Positions 16,669-25,145 of a stretch of DNA of 64,000 bases are shown here, one piece after another. The translations under genes were made by a program, and so were the position numbers. Where the stretch lies: positions 124,001 to 188,000 of the forward strand of contig JAAEQB010000050.1 of NCBI GenBank assembly GCA_024231975.1, given 5' to 3'. Below the pieces are notes generated by a model. It had not been told where the DNA came from and did no database searches. It saw only the letters and a program-made list of their open reading frames with translations. Position 1 is the first letter of the stretch, and each line of letters starts with the position of its first letter. This stretch comes from Allobosea sp. (lineage in GTDB: Bacteria; Pseudomonadota; Alphaproteobacteria; Rhizobiales; Beijerinckiaceae).

Positions 16669-16787
16669 AGCCCTCATCCTGAGGAGCCGCGTCAGCGGCG
16701 TCTCGAAGGATGCTTCAGGAGGCTCCGGAACCATCTGGAGCATCCTTCGAGACGCGGACCTGCGGTCCGCTCCTCAGGATGAGGGCT
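16669..16787. repeat. inverted intergenic repeat pair (CCCTCATCCTGAGGAG family)
   Basis: The left arm starts AGCCCTCATCCTGAGGAG and ends near TCTCGAAGGATGCT at 16714. The right arm (16739-16787) starts AGCATCCTTCGAGACGC and ends CTCCTCAGGATGAGGGCT, the complement of the left arm with internal hairpins of its own. Repeats with this CCTCATCCTGAGGAG core are widespread between genes in Rhizobiales genomes. It lies between convergent ends and the macA-like promoter region and has no coding potential. Confidence 0.8.
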
Positions 16788-16924
16788 TGAATTGGCTCTC
16801 TTCCCGCGCCAAGCAAGCTTTCCGCAACATTGCAGCGAGTTAACTCGTCTCACCCGCCTGAATCTGGCATGATGTGCGGTAATGGAAGGCTGGGATTGTT
16901 CCCGGCCTCGGAGGGTGAACGGAC

Positions 16925-18598
16925 GTGCGTCTCTGGGCAATCGGTGCGGTGGTCGGCGCGGGCGCGCTGGCAGCCGGCTATTTCGCGCTGCGGCCGACCG
17001 GCGGCGCCGCCAACGATACGCCCTACCGCACCGCCGCGATCGATCGTGGCCGGATCACCGCTTCCGTCCGCGCCACCGGCACGCTGACGCCGATGACCAC
17101 CGTCGTGGTCGGCTCGCAGCTCTCCGGCCAGATCGTCGAGATCCTCGCCGACTATAATTCCCAGGTGAAGGCCGGCCAGGTCGTCGCCCGCCTCAACAGC
17201 GACCAGATCAAGACCCGCCGTGATGCCGCCGCCGCCGACCTGCAGCAGGCCAGGGCCGATCTCGTGGTCAAGCGCGCCCAGCTCGACCGGGCGAGAGTGG
17301 CGCGGACCAAGGCGAACTCGACCGTCAACGATCTCGAAGCGCAGCGCGACCGTACCCGCGCCCAGCTCACCGACGCCAGGCGCACCTTCGACCGCCAGAA
17401 CGAATTGTTCACGCGCGGCGCCGGCGCGCAGCAGAGCCTCGACAGCGCCCGCACCCAGGTCGAGATCCAGACCGCGACGCTCGCCTCCAACGAAGCCCAG
17501 ATCGCCTCGCTCAAGGCCGAGATCGGCGGGCTCGACGCCGACATCGCTTTGGCGGAAGGCCAGGTCCAATCCGGCGAGGCGCTGATCGCCCAGCGCGACG
17601 CCAAGCTGAAGGACATCCTGATCGATCTCGAGCGCACCGATATCCGCTCGCCGGTCGACGGCGTCGTCGTCCAGCGCCAGGTCGATCTCGGCCAGACGGT
17701 CGCCGCCTCACTCTCGGCGCCGGTGCTGTTCCAGATCGCGCAGGACCTGCGCACCATCGACATCTACGCCAATATCGACGAGGCCGATGTCGGCCGGCTC
17801 AAGGTCGACCAGGACGTCTCGTTCAGCGTCAACGCCTATCCGAACCGCACATTCCAGGGGAAAGTGCAGATGGTCCGGCTCGGCGCCCAGACCATCCAGA
17901 ACGTCGTCACCTATACCGGCGTGGTCCGGGTCGCGAACCGCGACCTCGCGCTCCTGCCGGGCATGACCGCCAATCTCCAGATCGTCACCGACGACCGGCA
18001 GGACGTGCTGCGCGTGCCCAATGCCGCCCTGCGCTTCCGCCCGCTCGGCGGGCCGACTGCCCTGCCCGCAGCAGCGCCGGCCGAGGCGCAAGCCGGTCGC
18101 AGTGGAGGCGGAGGTGGCGGCCGCGCTGCCGGCGCCCTGCGCGAGCGCATCGAGGAAGAGGTCCAGCCGACGCCGGAGCAGAAGCAGGCGATCGCCGCGA
18201 TCATGTCCGAGCAGCGCGCCGGCAACCGTCAGGCCATGGCCGGCCTCTCCGAGGAGGAGCGCCGCGTCGCCTTCCGCGCCGCCCGCGGCGAAGTCCGCGC
18301 CAAGATCGCCGCCGTGCTCGATCCCGAGCGCCGCGCCAAATTCGAGGCGCTGATGCAGGAAGGCCGCCCGGCGGCACAGAGCGATGTCACACCCGGCCGC
18401 GTCTACGTGCTCGACGGCGAGGGTCAGCCCAAGCCGGTCGCGATCCGGCTTGGCCCGAGCGACGGCGCCTTCACGCAGGTTCTGCCGGCAGCCGGCATCA
18501 CTGAGGGCGTCGAGGTCGTGATCGGCGGCGGCCCGCGCAATGCCGAGCCGGCCTCCACCAGCCGCGGCCCGGCCCCGCGCGGCCCGCGGCTGTTCTGA
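16925..18598 (+). CDS. MacA-like periplasmic adaptor with a Spy/CpxP-like insert
   Basis: A 557-residue HlyD/RND-type membrane fusion protein. One N-terminal membrane anchor (residues 3-22) is followed by a lipoyl half (VGSQLSGQIVEI), a long coiled-coil hairpin (about 85-235), the second lipoyl half (IRSPVDGVVVQRQV) and a beta-barrel. At about 379-400 comes a Gly/Ala/Pro linker, then an 80-residue helical insert (about 400-478) with TPEQKQAIAAIM and LDPERRAKFEALM, resembling the LTxxQ helices of Spy/CpxP. The membrane-proximal domain resumes with VYVLDGEGQPKPV. Start is GTG with GGAGG upstream. Partner of the ABC genes downstream. Confidence 0.88.
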   Translation: MRLWAIGAVVGAGALAAGYFALRPTGGAANDTPYRTAAIDRGRITASVRATGTLTPMTTVVVGSQLSGQIVEILADYNSQVKAGQVVARLNSDQIKTRRDAAAADLQQARADLVVKRAQLDRARVARTKANSTVNDLEAQRDRTRAQLTDARRTFDRQNELFTRGAGAQQSLDSARTQVEIQTATLASNEAQIASLKAEIGGLDADIALAEGQVQSGEALIAQRDAKLKDILIDLERTDIRSPVDGVVVQRQVDLGQTVAASLSAPVLFQIAQDLRTIDIYANIDEADVGRLKVDQDVSFSVNAYPNRTFQGKVQMVRLGAQTIQNVVTYTGVVRVANRDLALLPGMTANLQIVTDDRQDVLRVPNAALRFRPLGGPTALPAAAPAEAQAGRSGGGGGGRAAGALRERIEEEVQPTPEQKQAIAAIMSEQRAGNRQAMAGLSEEERRVAFRAARGEVRAKIAAVLDPERRAKFEALMQEGRPAAQSDVTPGRVYVLDGEGQPKPVAIRLGPSDGAFTQVLPAAGITEGVEVVIGGGPRNAEPASTSRGPAPRGPRLF

Positions 18599-18624
18599 GG
18601 GGCAGGCGATGGTCGCGACGACAG

Positions 18625-18849
18625 GCGCGGGAAACCCCTCCCCCTTGCGGGGAGGGGATAGGGGTGGGGGGCGCAAAGTCGAGGCGGCTCCGTCGGGAAC
18701 CGGGCCGATCCGCCGCTACAAGCCCATGCTCGCCCAGTTGCTCGCGAGCAGGATTGTAGCACCCGACCAGCACCACGGCCGAAGGAAGAGCTCCGACTTT
18801 ACGCCCCCCACCCCTACCCCTCCCCTCAAGGGGGAGGGGTTTCCCGCGC
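18625..18849. repeat. large REPIN-like inverted repeat inside the macA-macB operon
   Basis: The left arm (about 18625-18681) begins GCGCGGGAAACCCCTCCCCC and runs to GCGCAAAGTCG. The right arm (about 18794-18849) begins CGACTTTACGCCCCCCACCC and ends GGGTTTCCCGCGC, so about 55 bases pair almost fully. A further copy of one end (GAAGGGTTCCCCGCGC) sits at 18884-18899. It fills most of the 342-base gap between the adaptor and ATPase genes and could form a long RNA stem inside the transcript. Confidence 0.78.
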
Positions 18850-18940
18850 CCTTCTGCCTCTCGCAGTGGAATTCACACGGGAGAAGGGTTCCCCGCGCCT
18901 TTCCTTCCAACCGCGGCCCCCATGGCGCCGGAGCCCCGCC

Positions 18941-19690
18941 ATGCCCCTGATCGAGGTGCGCGATCTCTCCCGGGTCTACGATCTCGACTCCGGCCGCGTC
19001 ACTGCGCTCGGCGGCGTCTCGCTCGACATCGAGGCTGGCGAGCTCGTCGCAGTGATGGGCCCCTCCGGCTCGGGCAAGTCGACCTTCATGAACCTGGTCG
19101 GCTGCCTCGACCGTCCGACCGGCGGCCATTACCGGCTCGACGGCGTCGCGGTCGAGACGCTCTCCAGCGACGGCCTCGCGACCTTGCGCAACCGCAAGCT
19201 TGGCTTCGTCTTCCAGCAGTTCAACCTGCTGCCACGCGTCGATGCCTGCGCCAATGTCGAATTGCCGATGGTCTATGCCGGGCTCGACGGCAAGTCGCGC
19301 CGCGAGCGCGCGCTCAATGCCCTCGCCCGCGTCGGCCTCGCCGACCGCGCCCATCACCGGCCGATGCAGCTCTCCGGCGGCCAGCAGCAGCGCGTCGCCA
19401 TCGCCCGCGCGCTGGTCAACCAGCCGCGCCTCCTCCTCGCCGACGAGCCGACCGGCGCGCTCGACAGCCGCACCGCACTCGAGATTCTCGCGCTTTTCCA
19501 GGACCTCAACCGCGAGGGCGTCACCGTCGTGCTGGTGACGCACGATGCCGAGGTCGCCCGCCATGCCCGCCGGGTCGTGCGCTTCCGCGACGGCCATGTC
19601 ATCGCCGACGTCAGGCAGGAGCCGGCGGACGCACGCGCCGCGCTGGCGGAGCATGATAGCGCCGCTCCCATGCCGGAGGCCGCCGAATGA
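18941..19690 (+). CDS. MacB-type ABC transporter ATP-binding protein
   Basis: A 249-residue ABC ATPase of the LolD/MacB branch. Walker A is GPSGSGKST, the Q-loop region is FVFQQFNLLPR, the signature is LSGGQQQR and Walker B is LLLADEPTGALD followed by the H-loop THD. I start at ATG 18941 (MPLIEVRDLSRVY), the standard N-terminus; the frame extends upstream into repeat DNA. It overlaps the permease gene by four bases. In E. coli MacB the ATPase and permease are one chain; here they are split. Confidence 0.95.
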   Translation: MPLIEVRDLSRVYDLDSGRVTALGGVSLDIEAGELVAVMGPSGSGKSTFMNLVGCLDRPTGGHYRLDGVAVETLSSDGLATLRNRKLGFVFQQFNLLPRVDACANVELPMVYAGLDGKSRRERALNALARVGLADRAHHRPMQLSGGQQQRVAIARALVNQPRLLLADEPTGALDSRTALEILALFQDLNREGVTVVLVTHDAEVARHARRVVRFRDGHVIADVRQEPADARAALAEHDSAAPMPEAAE

Positions 19691-20919
19691 GCTTGCTGGA
19701 AGCCATCCGCTCGGCCCTCTCCGCCATCGGCGCCAATGCACTGCGCTCAGGCCTGACCATGCTCGGCATCATCATCGGCGTCGCCGCGGTCATCGCCATG
19801 GTCGCGATCGGCTCGGGCGCCCGGGAGCGCGTCGACAGCCAGATCAAGTCGCTCGGCGCCAATCTCGCCATCATCCAGGCCGGCAACGTCACCCAGGGCG
19901 GCGTGCGGCTGGGAGCCGGCGCCTCCTCGACCCTGACCGACGAGGACGCAAAAGCCGTCTTGGCCGAAGTCGAGGACGTCGTCGCTTCAGCCTCGGTGAT
20001 CACCACCCGGGCCCAGGCCGTCTACGCCGGCACCAACTGGTCGACGACGATCACCGCGACCGATCTCGATTTCTTCACCGCCCGCGAATGGGGCCTCGCC
20101 GAAGGCCGCCTGTTCGAGCCGGAGGAACTGCGCCGTGGCGAGATCGTCGCCATCATCGGCCAGACCGTGGCGAAGAACCTGTTCGGTGAGAGCGATCCGC
20201 TCGGCCAGATGTTCCGCATCCGGAACGTGCCGTTCAAGGTCATCGGCGTGATGTCGGGCAAGGGCCAGTCGGCGCTCGGCCAGGACCAGGACGACGTCAT
20301 CTTCGTGCCGCTCGACACCGGCCGGCGCCGCATCGTCGGCCGCAACTATGCCCGCGACCGCTCGGTGCAGACCATCATGGTCAAGTTCGCCAGCGAGGAG
20401 GCGATCAATCCCGGCATCGAGCAGACGCGCGCGCTCCTGCGCCAGCGCCACCGCCTGACCGAAGACCAGGAGGACGACTTCATCGTCCGCAACCTCACCG
20501 AGATCGCCAACACCGCGACCGCCGCCGCCAGCACGCTGTCCTGGCTGCTCGCCGCCGTCGCCGGCGTCTCGCTCTTGGTCGGCGGCATCGGCATCATGAA
20601 CATCATGCTGGTCTCGGTGACCGAGCGCACCCGCGAGATCGGCCTCAGGCTCGCCGTCGGCGCCCGCCAGCGCGACGTGCTCTCGCAATTCCTGATCGAG
20701 GCGACGACGCTGGCGACCATCGGCGGCGCTGTCGGCATCGCGCTCGGCATCGGGGCTGCGACCGCGATCGCGCGCTTCGCCGGCTGGCCCTTCGTGATCT
20801 CGCCCCAGACCATCCTGATCGCCGTCGGCGTCTCAGGGCTGATCGGCGTCTTCTTCGGCTTCTACCCGGCGCGGCAGGCGGCGCGGCTCGACCCGATCGA
20901 GGCGCTCCGGCGCGAGTGA
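19687..20919 (+). CDS. MacB-type ABC transporter permease
   Basis: A 410-residue permease with the four-helix MacB/FtsX layout: one membrane helix at residues about 20-42 (MLGIIIGVAAVIAMVAIG), a large periplasmic MacB_PCD domain (about 45-255), then three C-terminal helices in an FtsX domain with GIGIMNIMLVSVTERTREIG. With the ATPase and adaptor it should form a mechanotransmission pump that expels substrates from the periplasm through an outer-membrane channel. No TolC-like gene is nearby. Drug or peptide export is a family-based guess. Confidence 0.93.
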   Translation: MSLLEAIRSALSAIGANALRSGLTMLGIIIGVAAVIAMVAIGSGARERVDSQIKSLGANLAIIQAGNVTQGGVRLGAGASSTLTDEDAKAVLAEVEDVVASASVITTRAQAVYAGTNWSTTITATDLDFFTAREWGLAEGRLFEPEELRRGEIVAIIGQTVAKNLFGESDPLGQMFRIRNVPFKVIGVMSGKGQSALGQDQDDVIFVPLDTGRRRIVGRNYARDRSVQTIMVKFASEEAINPGIEQTRALLRQRHRLTEDQEDDFIVRNLTEIANTATAAASTLSWLLAAVAGVSLLVGGIGIMNIMLVSVTERTREIGLRLAVGARQRDVLSQFLIEATTLATIGGAVGIALGIGAATAIARFAGWPFVISPQTILIAVGVSGLIGVFFGFYPARQAARLDPIEALRRE

Positions 20920-21009
20920 GAACCTGCCCACGCGGTAAGCTTCGTTAACTCTTCGGCCCTAGCGTCACCGGACTCAACCGATCACCGGGCGAGCGCATAG
21001 GGCCAGACC

Positions 21010-21966
21010 ATGCCGCTTTCCGACGCCGAAGCCAGACGCCTCTACGATCAGGCCGCGCTGATGGCCTGCATAGGGGCCTGGGAATGTCGGCTCGCCGATA
21101 CGCGCCTGAGCTGGACCGACGGCATCTACGACCTGTTCGGCCTGCAGCGCGGCTGCGCAATCAACCGTCGTTCGATCGTCGAACTCTACCATGACGAATC
21201 CCGCGCCGAGATGGAGCGCCTGCGTGGCCGGCTGGTCGCCAGCGGCCAGGGCTTCGTCATGGACGCCCGTATCTGCACCGCCAGCGGCGCCGAGCGCTGG
21301 ATGCGCCTCTCCGCCTCCGTCACGCACGAGCATGGCCGGCCGGCCCGCATTCATGGCGCCAAGCAGGACATCACCGGCGAGAAGGACATGTGGATGGGCC
21401 TGCGCCGGCTCGCCTATAGCGATCCGCTGACCGGCCTCGCCAACCGTCGCGCCTTCGAGATGCAGCTCACGGATCTCCGCCGCCACACCGGCGACGCCTG
21501 TGCGCTCGGCCTGCTCGCCATCGTCGATCTCGACAATCTCAAACCGATCAACGACCGTCTCGGCCATGCCGCCGGCGACGAGTGCCTGCGCCAGATCGCG
21601 ATGCGGCTGGAGAGCGCGCTCAGCGACGCCGCGATCATCGCCCGCATCGGCGGCGACGAGTTCGGCCTGCTCCTCTGCTCCGCCGCCGGCCGCCCCTATC
21701 TGCTCCACCGGCTGGAGCAGGCACAGGCGGCCCTGTCGCGCCCGGTCGCCTGGCGCGGCACGACCATCGAGGTCAGCGCCTCGATCGGCGCCACCATCCT
21801 GCGGCCGGGCCTGCTGCACGACCCCGAGCGGCGCTTCGCCGAAGCGGATTCGGCGCTCTACGTCGCCAAGGCCGCCGGCCGCAACTGCCTGCGCCTGTTC
21901 GGTGATCCCGTCGAGGTCGCAGGAGACGTCGCTATGGTCCGCGCCGGCGAGATGCACGTGGTCTGA
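21010..21966 (+). CDS. diguanylate cyclase with N-terminal PAS domain
   Basis: A 318-residue protein. Residues about 15-128 form a PAS/PAC sensor domain (ACIGAWECRLADTRLSW ... HGAKQDITGEK). Residues about 135-300 form a GGDEF domain with the intact catalytic motif IGGDEFG and upstream DPLTGLANRR and DLDNLKPINDRLGH. It should make cyclic di-GMP from two GTP. No RxxD inhibitory site is obvious just before the GGDEF. There are no membrane segments, so a cytoplasmic signal is likely. It stands alone between the MacB operon and small minus-strand genes. Confidence 0.92.
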   Translation: MPLSDAEARRLYDQAALMACIGAWECRLADTRLSWTDGIYDLFGLQRGCAINRRSIVELYHDESRAEMERLRGRLVASGQGFVMDARICTASGAERWMRLSASVTHEHGRPARIHGAKQDITGEKDMWMGLRRLAYSDPLTGLANRRAFEMQLTDLRRHTGDACALGLLAIVDLDNLKPINDRLGHAAGDECLRQIAMRLESALSDAAIIARIGGDEFGLLLCSAAGRPYLLHRLEQAQAALSRPVAWRGTTIEVSASIGATILRPGLLHDPERRFAEADSALYVAKAAGRNCLRLFGDPVEVAGDVAMVRAGEMHVV

Positions 21967-21999
21967 GCGAGTGGCGCAAGGAGCGCTGGCTCGTGGCTC

Positions 22000-22452
22000 C
22001 TAACCGGCCTGCGACGTTCTGAAGGGCCAGGCGGTCACATCGCCATGCGCGCGCATATCGCGCCAGTATCTCTCCTCCCGCGCGGCCGCTGCCTTGTTCC
22101 AGAGACCGAGCAGGCCGAAAGAAGCCAGGACTGCCCAGCGGGAATACCGCTCACCGCCCGATACGCGCCCGGAATGAGGCCACGTATAAGGCTCGTCCGA
22201 CCGCAGGAAGCGGATGCAATTGGCGATCAGGCCGTCGAGCTTTGGATTGGCGCGGTCGGCTTCGCGAGCGGCATGCTCCTTGAAGTCGTCATGGAGCCCC
22301 CAGACGAAATCGAAGACCGCGTCGAGCCCCTTGTCTTTGCCGCCTGGCCAGGCGGCTTCCAGCTGCCTGTTCGTGGTCGTTCCGCTCCAGAAGCCTTCGA
22401 CCAATGCGGCAGCGCGATCGCGAGCGTCCCTGTCGATCATGGGCTGGATCAT
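22000..22452 (-). CDS. hypothetical protein
   Basis: A 150-residue soluble protein rich in Trp, Asp and Ala, with no domain I recognise. Features are an N-terminal acidic helix (RDRAAALVEGFW), a central FDFVWGLHDDFKEHAAREAD and a C-terminal region with GERYSRWAVLASFG. Two in-frame ATG codons (22452 and 22440) are possible starts; neither has a clear ribosome site. It is followed upstream on the same strand by two more small genes of unknown function, and such groups often include immunity-like proteins. The context, not the sequence, suggests this. Confidence 0.6.
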   Translation of the reverse strand: MIQPMIDRDARDRAAALVEGFWSGTTTNRQLEAAWPGGKDKGLDAVFDFVWGLHDDFKEHAAREADRANPKLDGLIANCIRFLRSDEPYTWPHSGRVSGGERYSRWAVLASFGLLGLWNKAAAAREERYWRDMRAHGDVTAWPFRTSQAG

Positions 22453-22478
22453 ACTCTGATCGCGCGTCCGCTTCGATC

Positions 22479-22952
22479 CTAAGGCGACACTCCGCAACCG
22501 CAGCTGCCGCACGCCTCGTTCCAGAGGAATGAGAGGAACTCATCGTCCGTGGACGGACGTCGCAGATGCAGCAAGGCACACAAGGACTGGTCAGCGAAAG
22601 CCCCAGCAGCTTCGAATATGTCCTGCGATATTGATCGAGATTGCAGCCACACCCGCAGGAGAGGGAGTGCGGAGTGGTCGCGACGCCGAGCAAGGCCCAG
22701 CATGGCCTCCTCTTGCACGACAGGGTCTTCGTCAAGGAGCCGAGCGTGCAAGGCGGTTCTGACTTCCAACGTGTCGATATCGGTGTGTGCCAGATGGAAG
22801 GTCGCCCAATCGCGATTTGAGAGATCGGTATCACGCGTGTAGTCAATCAGTCGGCACAAGTTTGCCTCCGCGAATACGCTGCCCGTTAGCGGTGCCTCAC
22901 CATTCACCACCATGACGAGAAAGTCTGATGCGGGTTGATAACGCTCGTTCAT
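22479..22952 (-). CDS. HEAT-repeat-like hypothetical protein
   Basis: A 157-residue protein starting MNERYQPASDFL. Residues about 55-140 contain alternating helices of HEAT type: VRTALHARLLDEDPVVQEEAMLGLAR is followed by a second unit. The N-terminal lines NRDWATFHLAHTDIDT fit small HEAT proteins found near toxin-immunity and stress genes. The C-terminus ends in a Cys/Gly-rich tail (CGSCGCG). It lies 26 bases upstream of the 22000-22452 gene and 47 bases downstream of the broken gene, all in one direction. Confidence 0.65.
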   Translation of the reverse strand: MNERYQPASDFLVMVVNGEAPLTGSVFAEANLCRLIDYTRDTDLSNRDWATFHLAHTDIDTLEVRTALHARLLDEDPVVQEEAMLGLARRRDHSALPLLRVWLQSRSISQDIFEAAGAFADQSLCALLHLRRPSTDDEFLSFLWNEACGSCGCGVSP

Positions 22953-22999
22953 AAGCCTGGACTGTGCATGAAGGCTCTTAAGGCCTGCTTTCGAGCACC

Positions 23000-23449
23000 T
23001 CATTCACACGGTTTGATAGCCCCTGAGCGACATCCCACGGTGATGGTCTTCGGCCCGCGCCTGTCGAACAATGTCCATTCAGGGTCGCCCTCCGCCGTCA
23101 TGAACGAGGCGATGTGAAATCCCCCGGACAGAGAAAGCTATACCTCGGGCAGGCGGCCGAACGTGCTGATGGTGTCGACCCGCTGACCGACAAGACGAGC
23201 AAAGGTCGGCTTCCAAAGCCCTTCGCCGCTCCAACTACCGCATACAATGGAGCGCGCATCCTCGATGCGCCAGCTCCACTCAACCATCAAGCCGACTTCG
23301 CCTTCCGCACGAGCGGAGGTGCCGTCTCGACGTGTCGTGGGCGTCAATCGGCCAAGCTCGACAAAGAGTGCCGAGCCGTGCCCCCGCCAGACGTTCGAAA
23401 CAGCTAGGCCATAAGCGGCAACTCGGAAGTGCTCAATCCAATCGTTCAT
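23000..23449 (-). pseudogene. small hypothetical gene interrupted by an in-frame amber codon
   Basis: The frame starts at ATG 23449 (MNDWIEHFRVAAYG) and meets TAG at 23140-23138 after residue 103. The same frame then continues for 45 more sense codons, translating to LSLSGGFHIASFMTAEGDPEW... up to a TGA at 23002-23000. The downstream part has protein-like composition and a sensible continuation, so I read it as one 149-codon gene with a nonsense mutation (or a sequencing error). I recognise no named domain. If real, the product is truncated and probably non-functional. Confidence 0.6.
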
Positions 23450-23723
23450 GCGTAGATGATGACTTAACGCGAGAGGTCTGCAAACGACCCCTTTGCCGAC
23501 ATCACGGCTTCCCAAGCTGCACCAAGTCCCCACCACTCACGCGGCAATCTTTCCGCAACCTTCTTTGACCAACTTCCGCCAGCGGGTCGGCTCCGGCTGA
23601 CGGCCTCGCGCCTGCCCGAAGTGGCAGCTCGGCCCCGCTCGCTGAACATCAGCGAACATTTCCGTTCAGGTGGCGTTGCAAACGCACAGGCGATGATCGC
23701 CCCAGCTAACCAGGAGACACCTC

Positions 23724-24056
23724 ATGCGACATCTCGTGATCGCGGCAGCCCTGTTCATGGGCTCGGTCGCCGCGGCCAGCGCCGCACCGGCCGCCACTCA
23801 TGACGGCGCGCTTGCGCCCACGGTCGCGCAGCAACTCGACCGGCTGCCCGCCGAATTCACCGCCAGCGACGCCAAGCTGCGGCGGATGCAGATGATCCAG
23901 GACAATATCGACCGCCAGCGCTACGGGCGAGGCGGCGGCTATGGCGGCGGTTACGGTCGCGGCTACGGACGCGGTTATGGCGGCTACAGGGACGGTTACG
24001 GTTACCGGCGCGGCTATGGCGACGGCTACGGCCGTCCGCGCTACGACCGCTGGTGA
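23724..24056 (+). CDS. small secreted Gly/Tyr/Arg-rich protein
   Basis: A 110-residue protein with a clear signal peptide (residues 1-20, cleavage after ASA). After a short helical part (about 34-64) the C-terminus is a low-complexity run of GYGRGYGR-type repeats ending PRYDRW. An AGGAG site lies eight bases before the ATG. Such small exported proteins are common in Hyphomicrobiales and have no assigned function. The 274 bases upstream contain no gene; I see only a weak CTGAAC/GTTCAG inverted repeat around 23641-23668. Confidence 0.72.
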   Translation: MRHLVIAAALFMGSVAAASAAPAATHDGALAPTVAQQLDRLPAEFTASDAKLRRMQMIQDNIDRQRYGRGGGYGGGYGRGYGRGYGGYRDGYGYRRGYGDGYGRPRYDRW

Positions 24057-24209
24057 CCCGGGCAGCGGCCTCGCCGGAGCGCGGGGCCGCTCTGCCGAAC
24101 AACGCTCCCTTCACAAAAATGCGCGCCCTCTGTCGGAACCTTCCGTCCTCCTTCGTCCTTGAGGCGACAGGCCATCATCTGGTCTGATGAGGCAGCAAGG
24201 AGCATGGCG

Positions 24210-24680
24210 ATGAAGGTCACCCAGAACCTCTGGTTCGATAGGGATATGGAGGCTGCGATCAGCCTCTACACCTCGCTGATCCCGAATTCCGCGCTGGAAT
24301 GGACCAGCGCCCTGCCGGCGGAATCGCCAAGCGGGCCGGCCGGCAGCGTCAAGATCGCCGCCTTCACCATTGGCGGCCAGCGCTATCAGGCCTTCGAGGC
24401 CTGGCGCTCCGACGCCTTCAACCACACCTTCTCGATCGTCGTCGAATGCGACACCCAGGCCGAGATCGACCGGCTCTGGGAGGCGCTCGGCGAAGGCGGC
24501 AAGTTCGAGCAGTGCGGCTGGCTCAAGGATCGCTGGGGCGTGTCCTGGCAGATCTCGCCGAAGCGGCTGGGCGAGCTGACGCGCGATCCCGACCGCGCCA
24601 AGGCCAGGCGCGTCGCCGAGGCGATGCTGAAGATGGTCAAACTCGATATCGCCGCGCTGGAAGCTGCTGCGAACGGCTAA
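24210..24680 (+). CDS. VOC-family (PhnB-like) protein
   Basis: A 156-residue protein of the PhnB/3-demethylubiquinone-like branch of the vicinal oxygen chelate superfamily. Typical features are VTQNLWFDRDMEAAISLYTS, AAFTIGGQRYQAFEAW, FNHTFSIVVECDTQAEIDRLW and GWLKDRWGVSWQISP. The ATG at 24210 is chosen because an AAGGAG site lies seven bases upstream; an ATG at 24204 is only one base from that site. Members bind small ligands or metals; substrate is unknown. Confidence 0.88.
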   Translation: MKVTQNLWFDRDMEAAISLYTSLIPNSALEWTSALPAESPSGPAGSVKIAAFTIGGQRYQAFEAWRSDAFNHTFSIVVECDTQAEIDRLWEALGEGGKFEQCGWLKDRWGVSWQISPKRLGELTRDPDRAKARRVAEAMLKMVKLDIAALEAAANG

Positions 24681-24737
24681 CGCCAGTCCAGCGAAACTGC
24701 GCAGCGGTTTCGCGTCCGGAATTGCGTCAAAGAAACC

Positions 24738-25103
24738 TCAGGCGGCTTCGGCCACCTGCCCCATGCGCTCCTTCAGGCGCTTGCCGACCGCGACGATCGC
24801 CTCGATCGCCGGCATCAGCTCGAGGCCGAGTTCGGTCAGCCCGTACTCGGCCGATGGCGGCGAACTCGGCACGACGCACCGTTCGACCACGCCCTTGGTC
24901 TCGAGATCGCGCAGCCGCTCGCTCAGCATCTTGGCCGAGATCAGCGGCATGTCATGCCGCAGCTCGCCGAAGCGGCGCGGCCCGGCGCTCAGATACCAGA
25001 TCACGTTCGGCGTCCAGGCCTTGCCGAGCACCTGCATGCAGGTGCCGACTGCGCAGGTCGGCGGAGGGCTTTTCGCCCGATTCTTCCGTATCTTCAACGC
25101 CAT
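24738..25103 (-). CDS. HxlR-family transcriptional regulator
   Basis: A 121-residue winged-helix protein of the HxlR/MarR-like group. A Cys near residue 22 in GTCMQVLGKAWTPNVIWYLSAGPRRFGEL precedes the recognition helix LISAKMLSERLRDLETKGVV; a second Cys lies in VVERCVV. HxlR proteins often sense electrophiles, quinones or oxidants through such cysteines. It is divergent from a glutathione S-transferase gene, which fits a detoxification switch. Confidence 0.9.
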   Translation of the reverse strand: MALKIRKNRAKSPPPTCAVGTCMQVLGKAWTPNVIWYLSAGPRRFGELRHDMPLISAKMLSERLRDLETKGVVERCVVPSSPPSAEYGLTELGLELMPAIEAIVAVGKRLKERMGQVAEAA

Positions 25104-25145
25104 GAAGGGAATTCTCCGGTTACCGCGAGGATACCGGAAAATTCA

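Noticed and set aside
23641..23668. CTGAAC/GTTCAG inverted repeat as an operator
   Set aside because: Six-base arms with a 16-base spacer are expected by chance in a few hundred bases; no divergent gene or regulator supports it.
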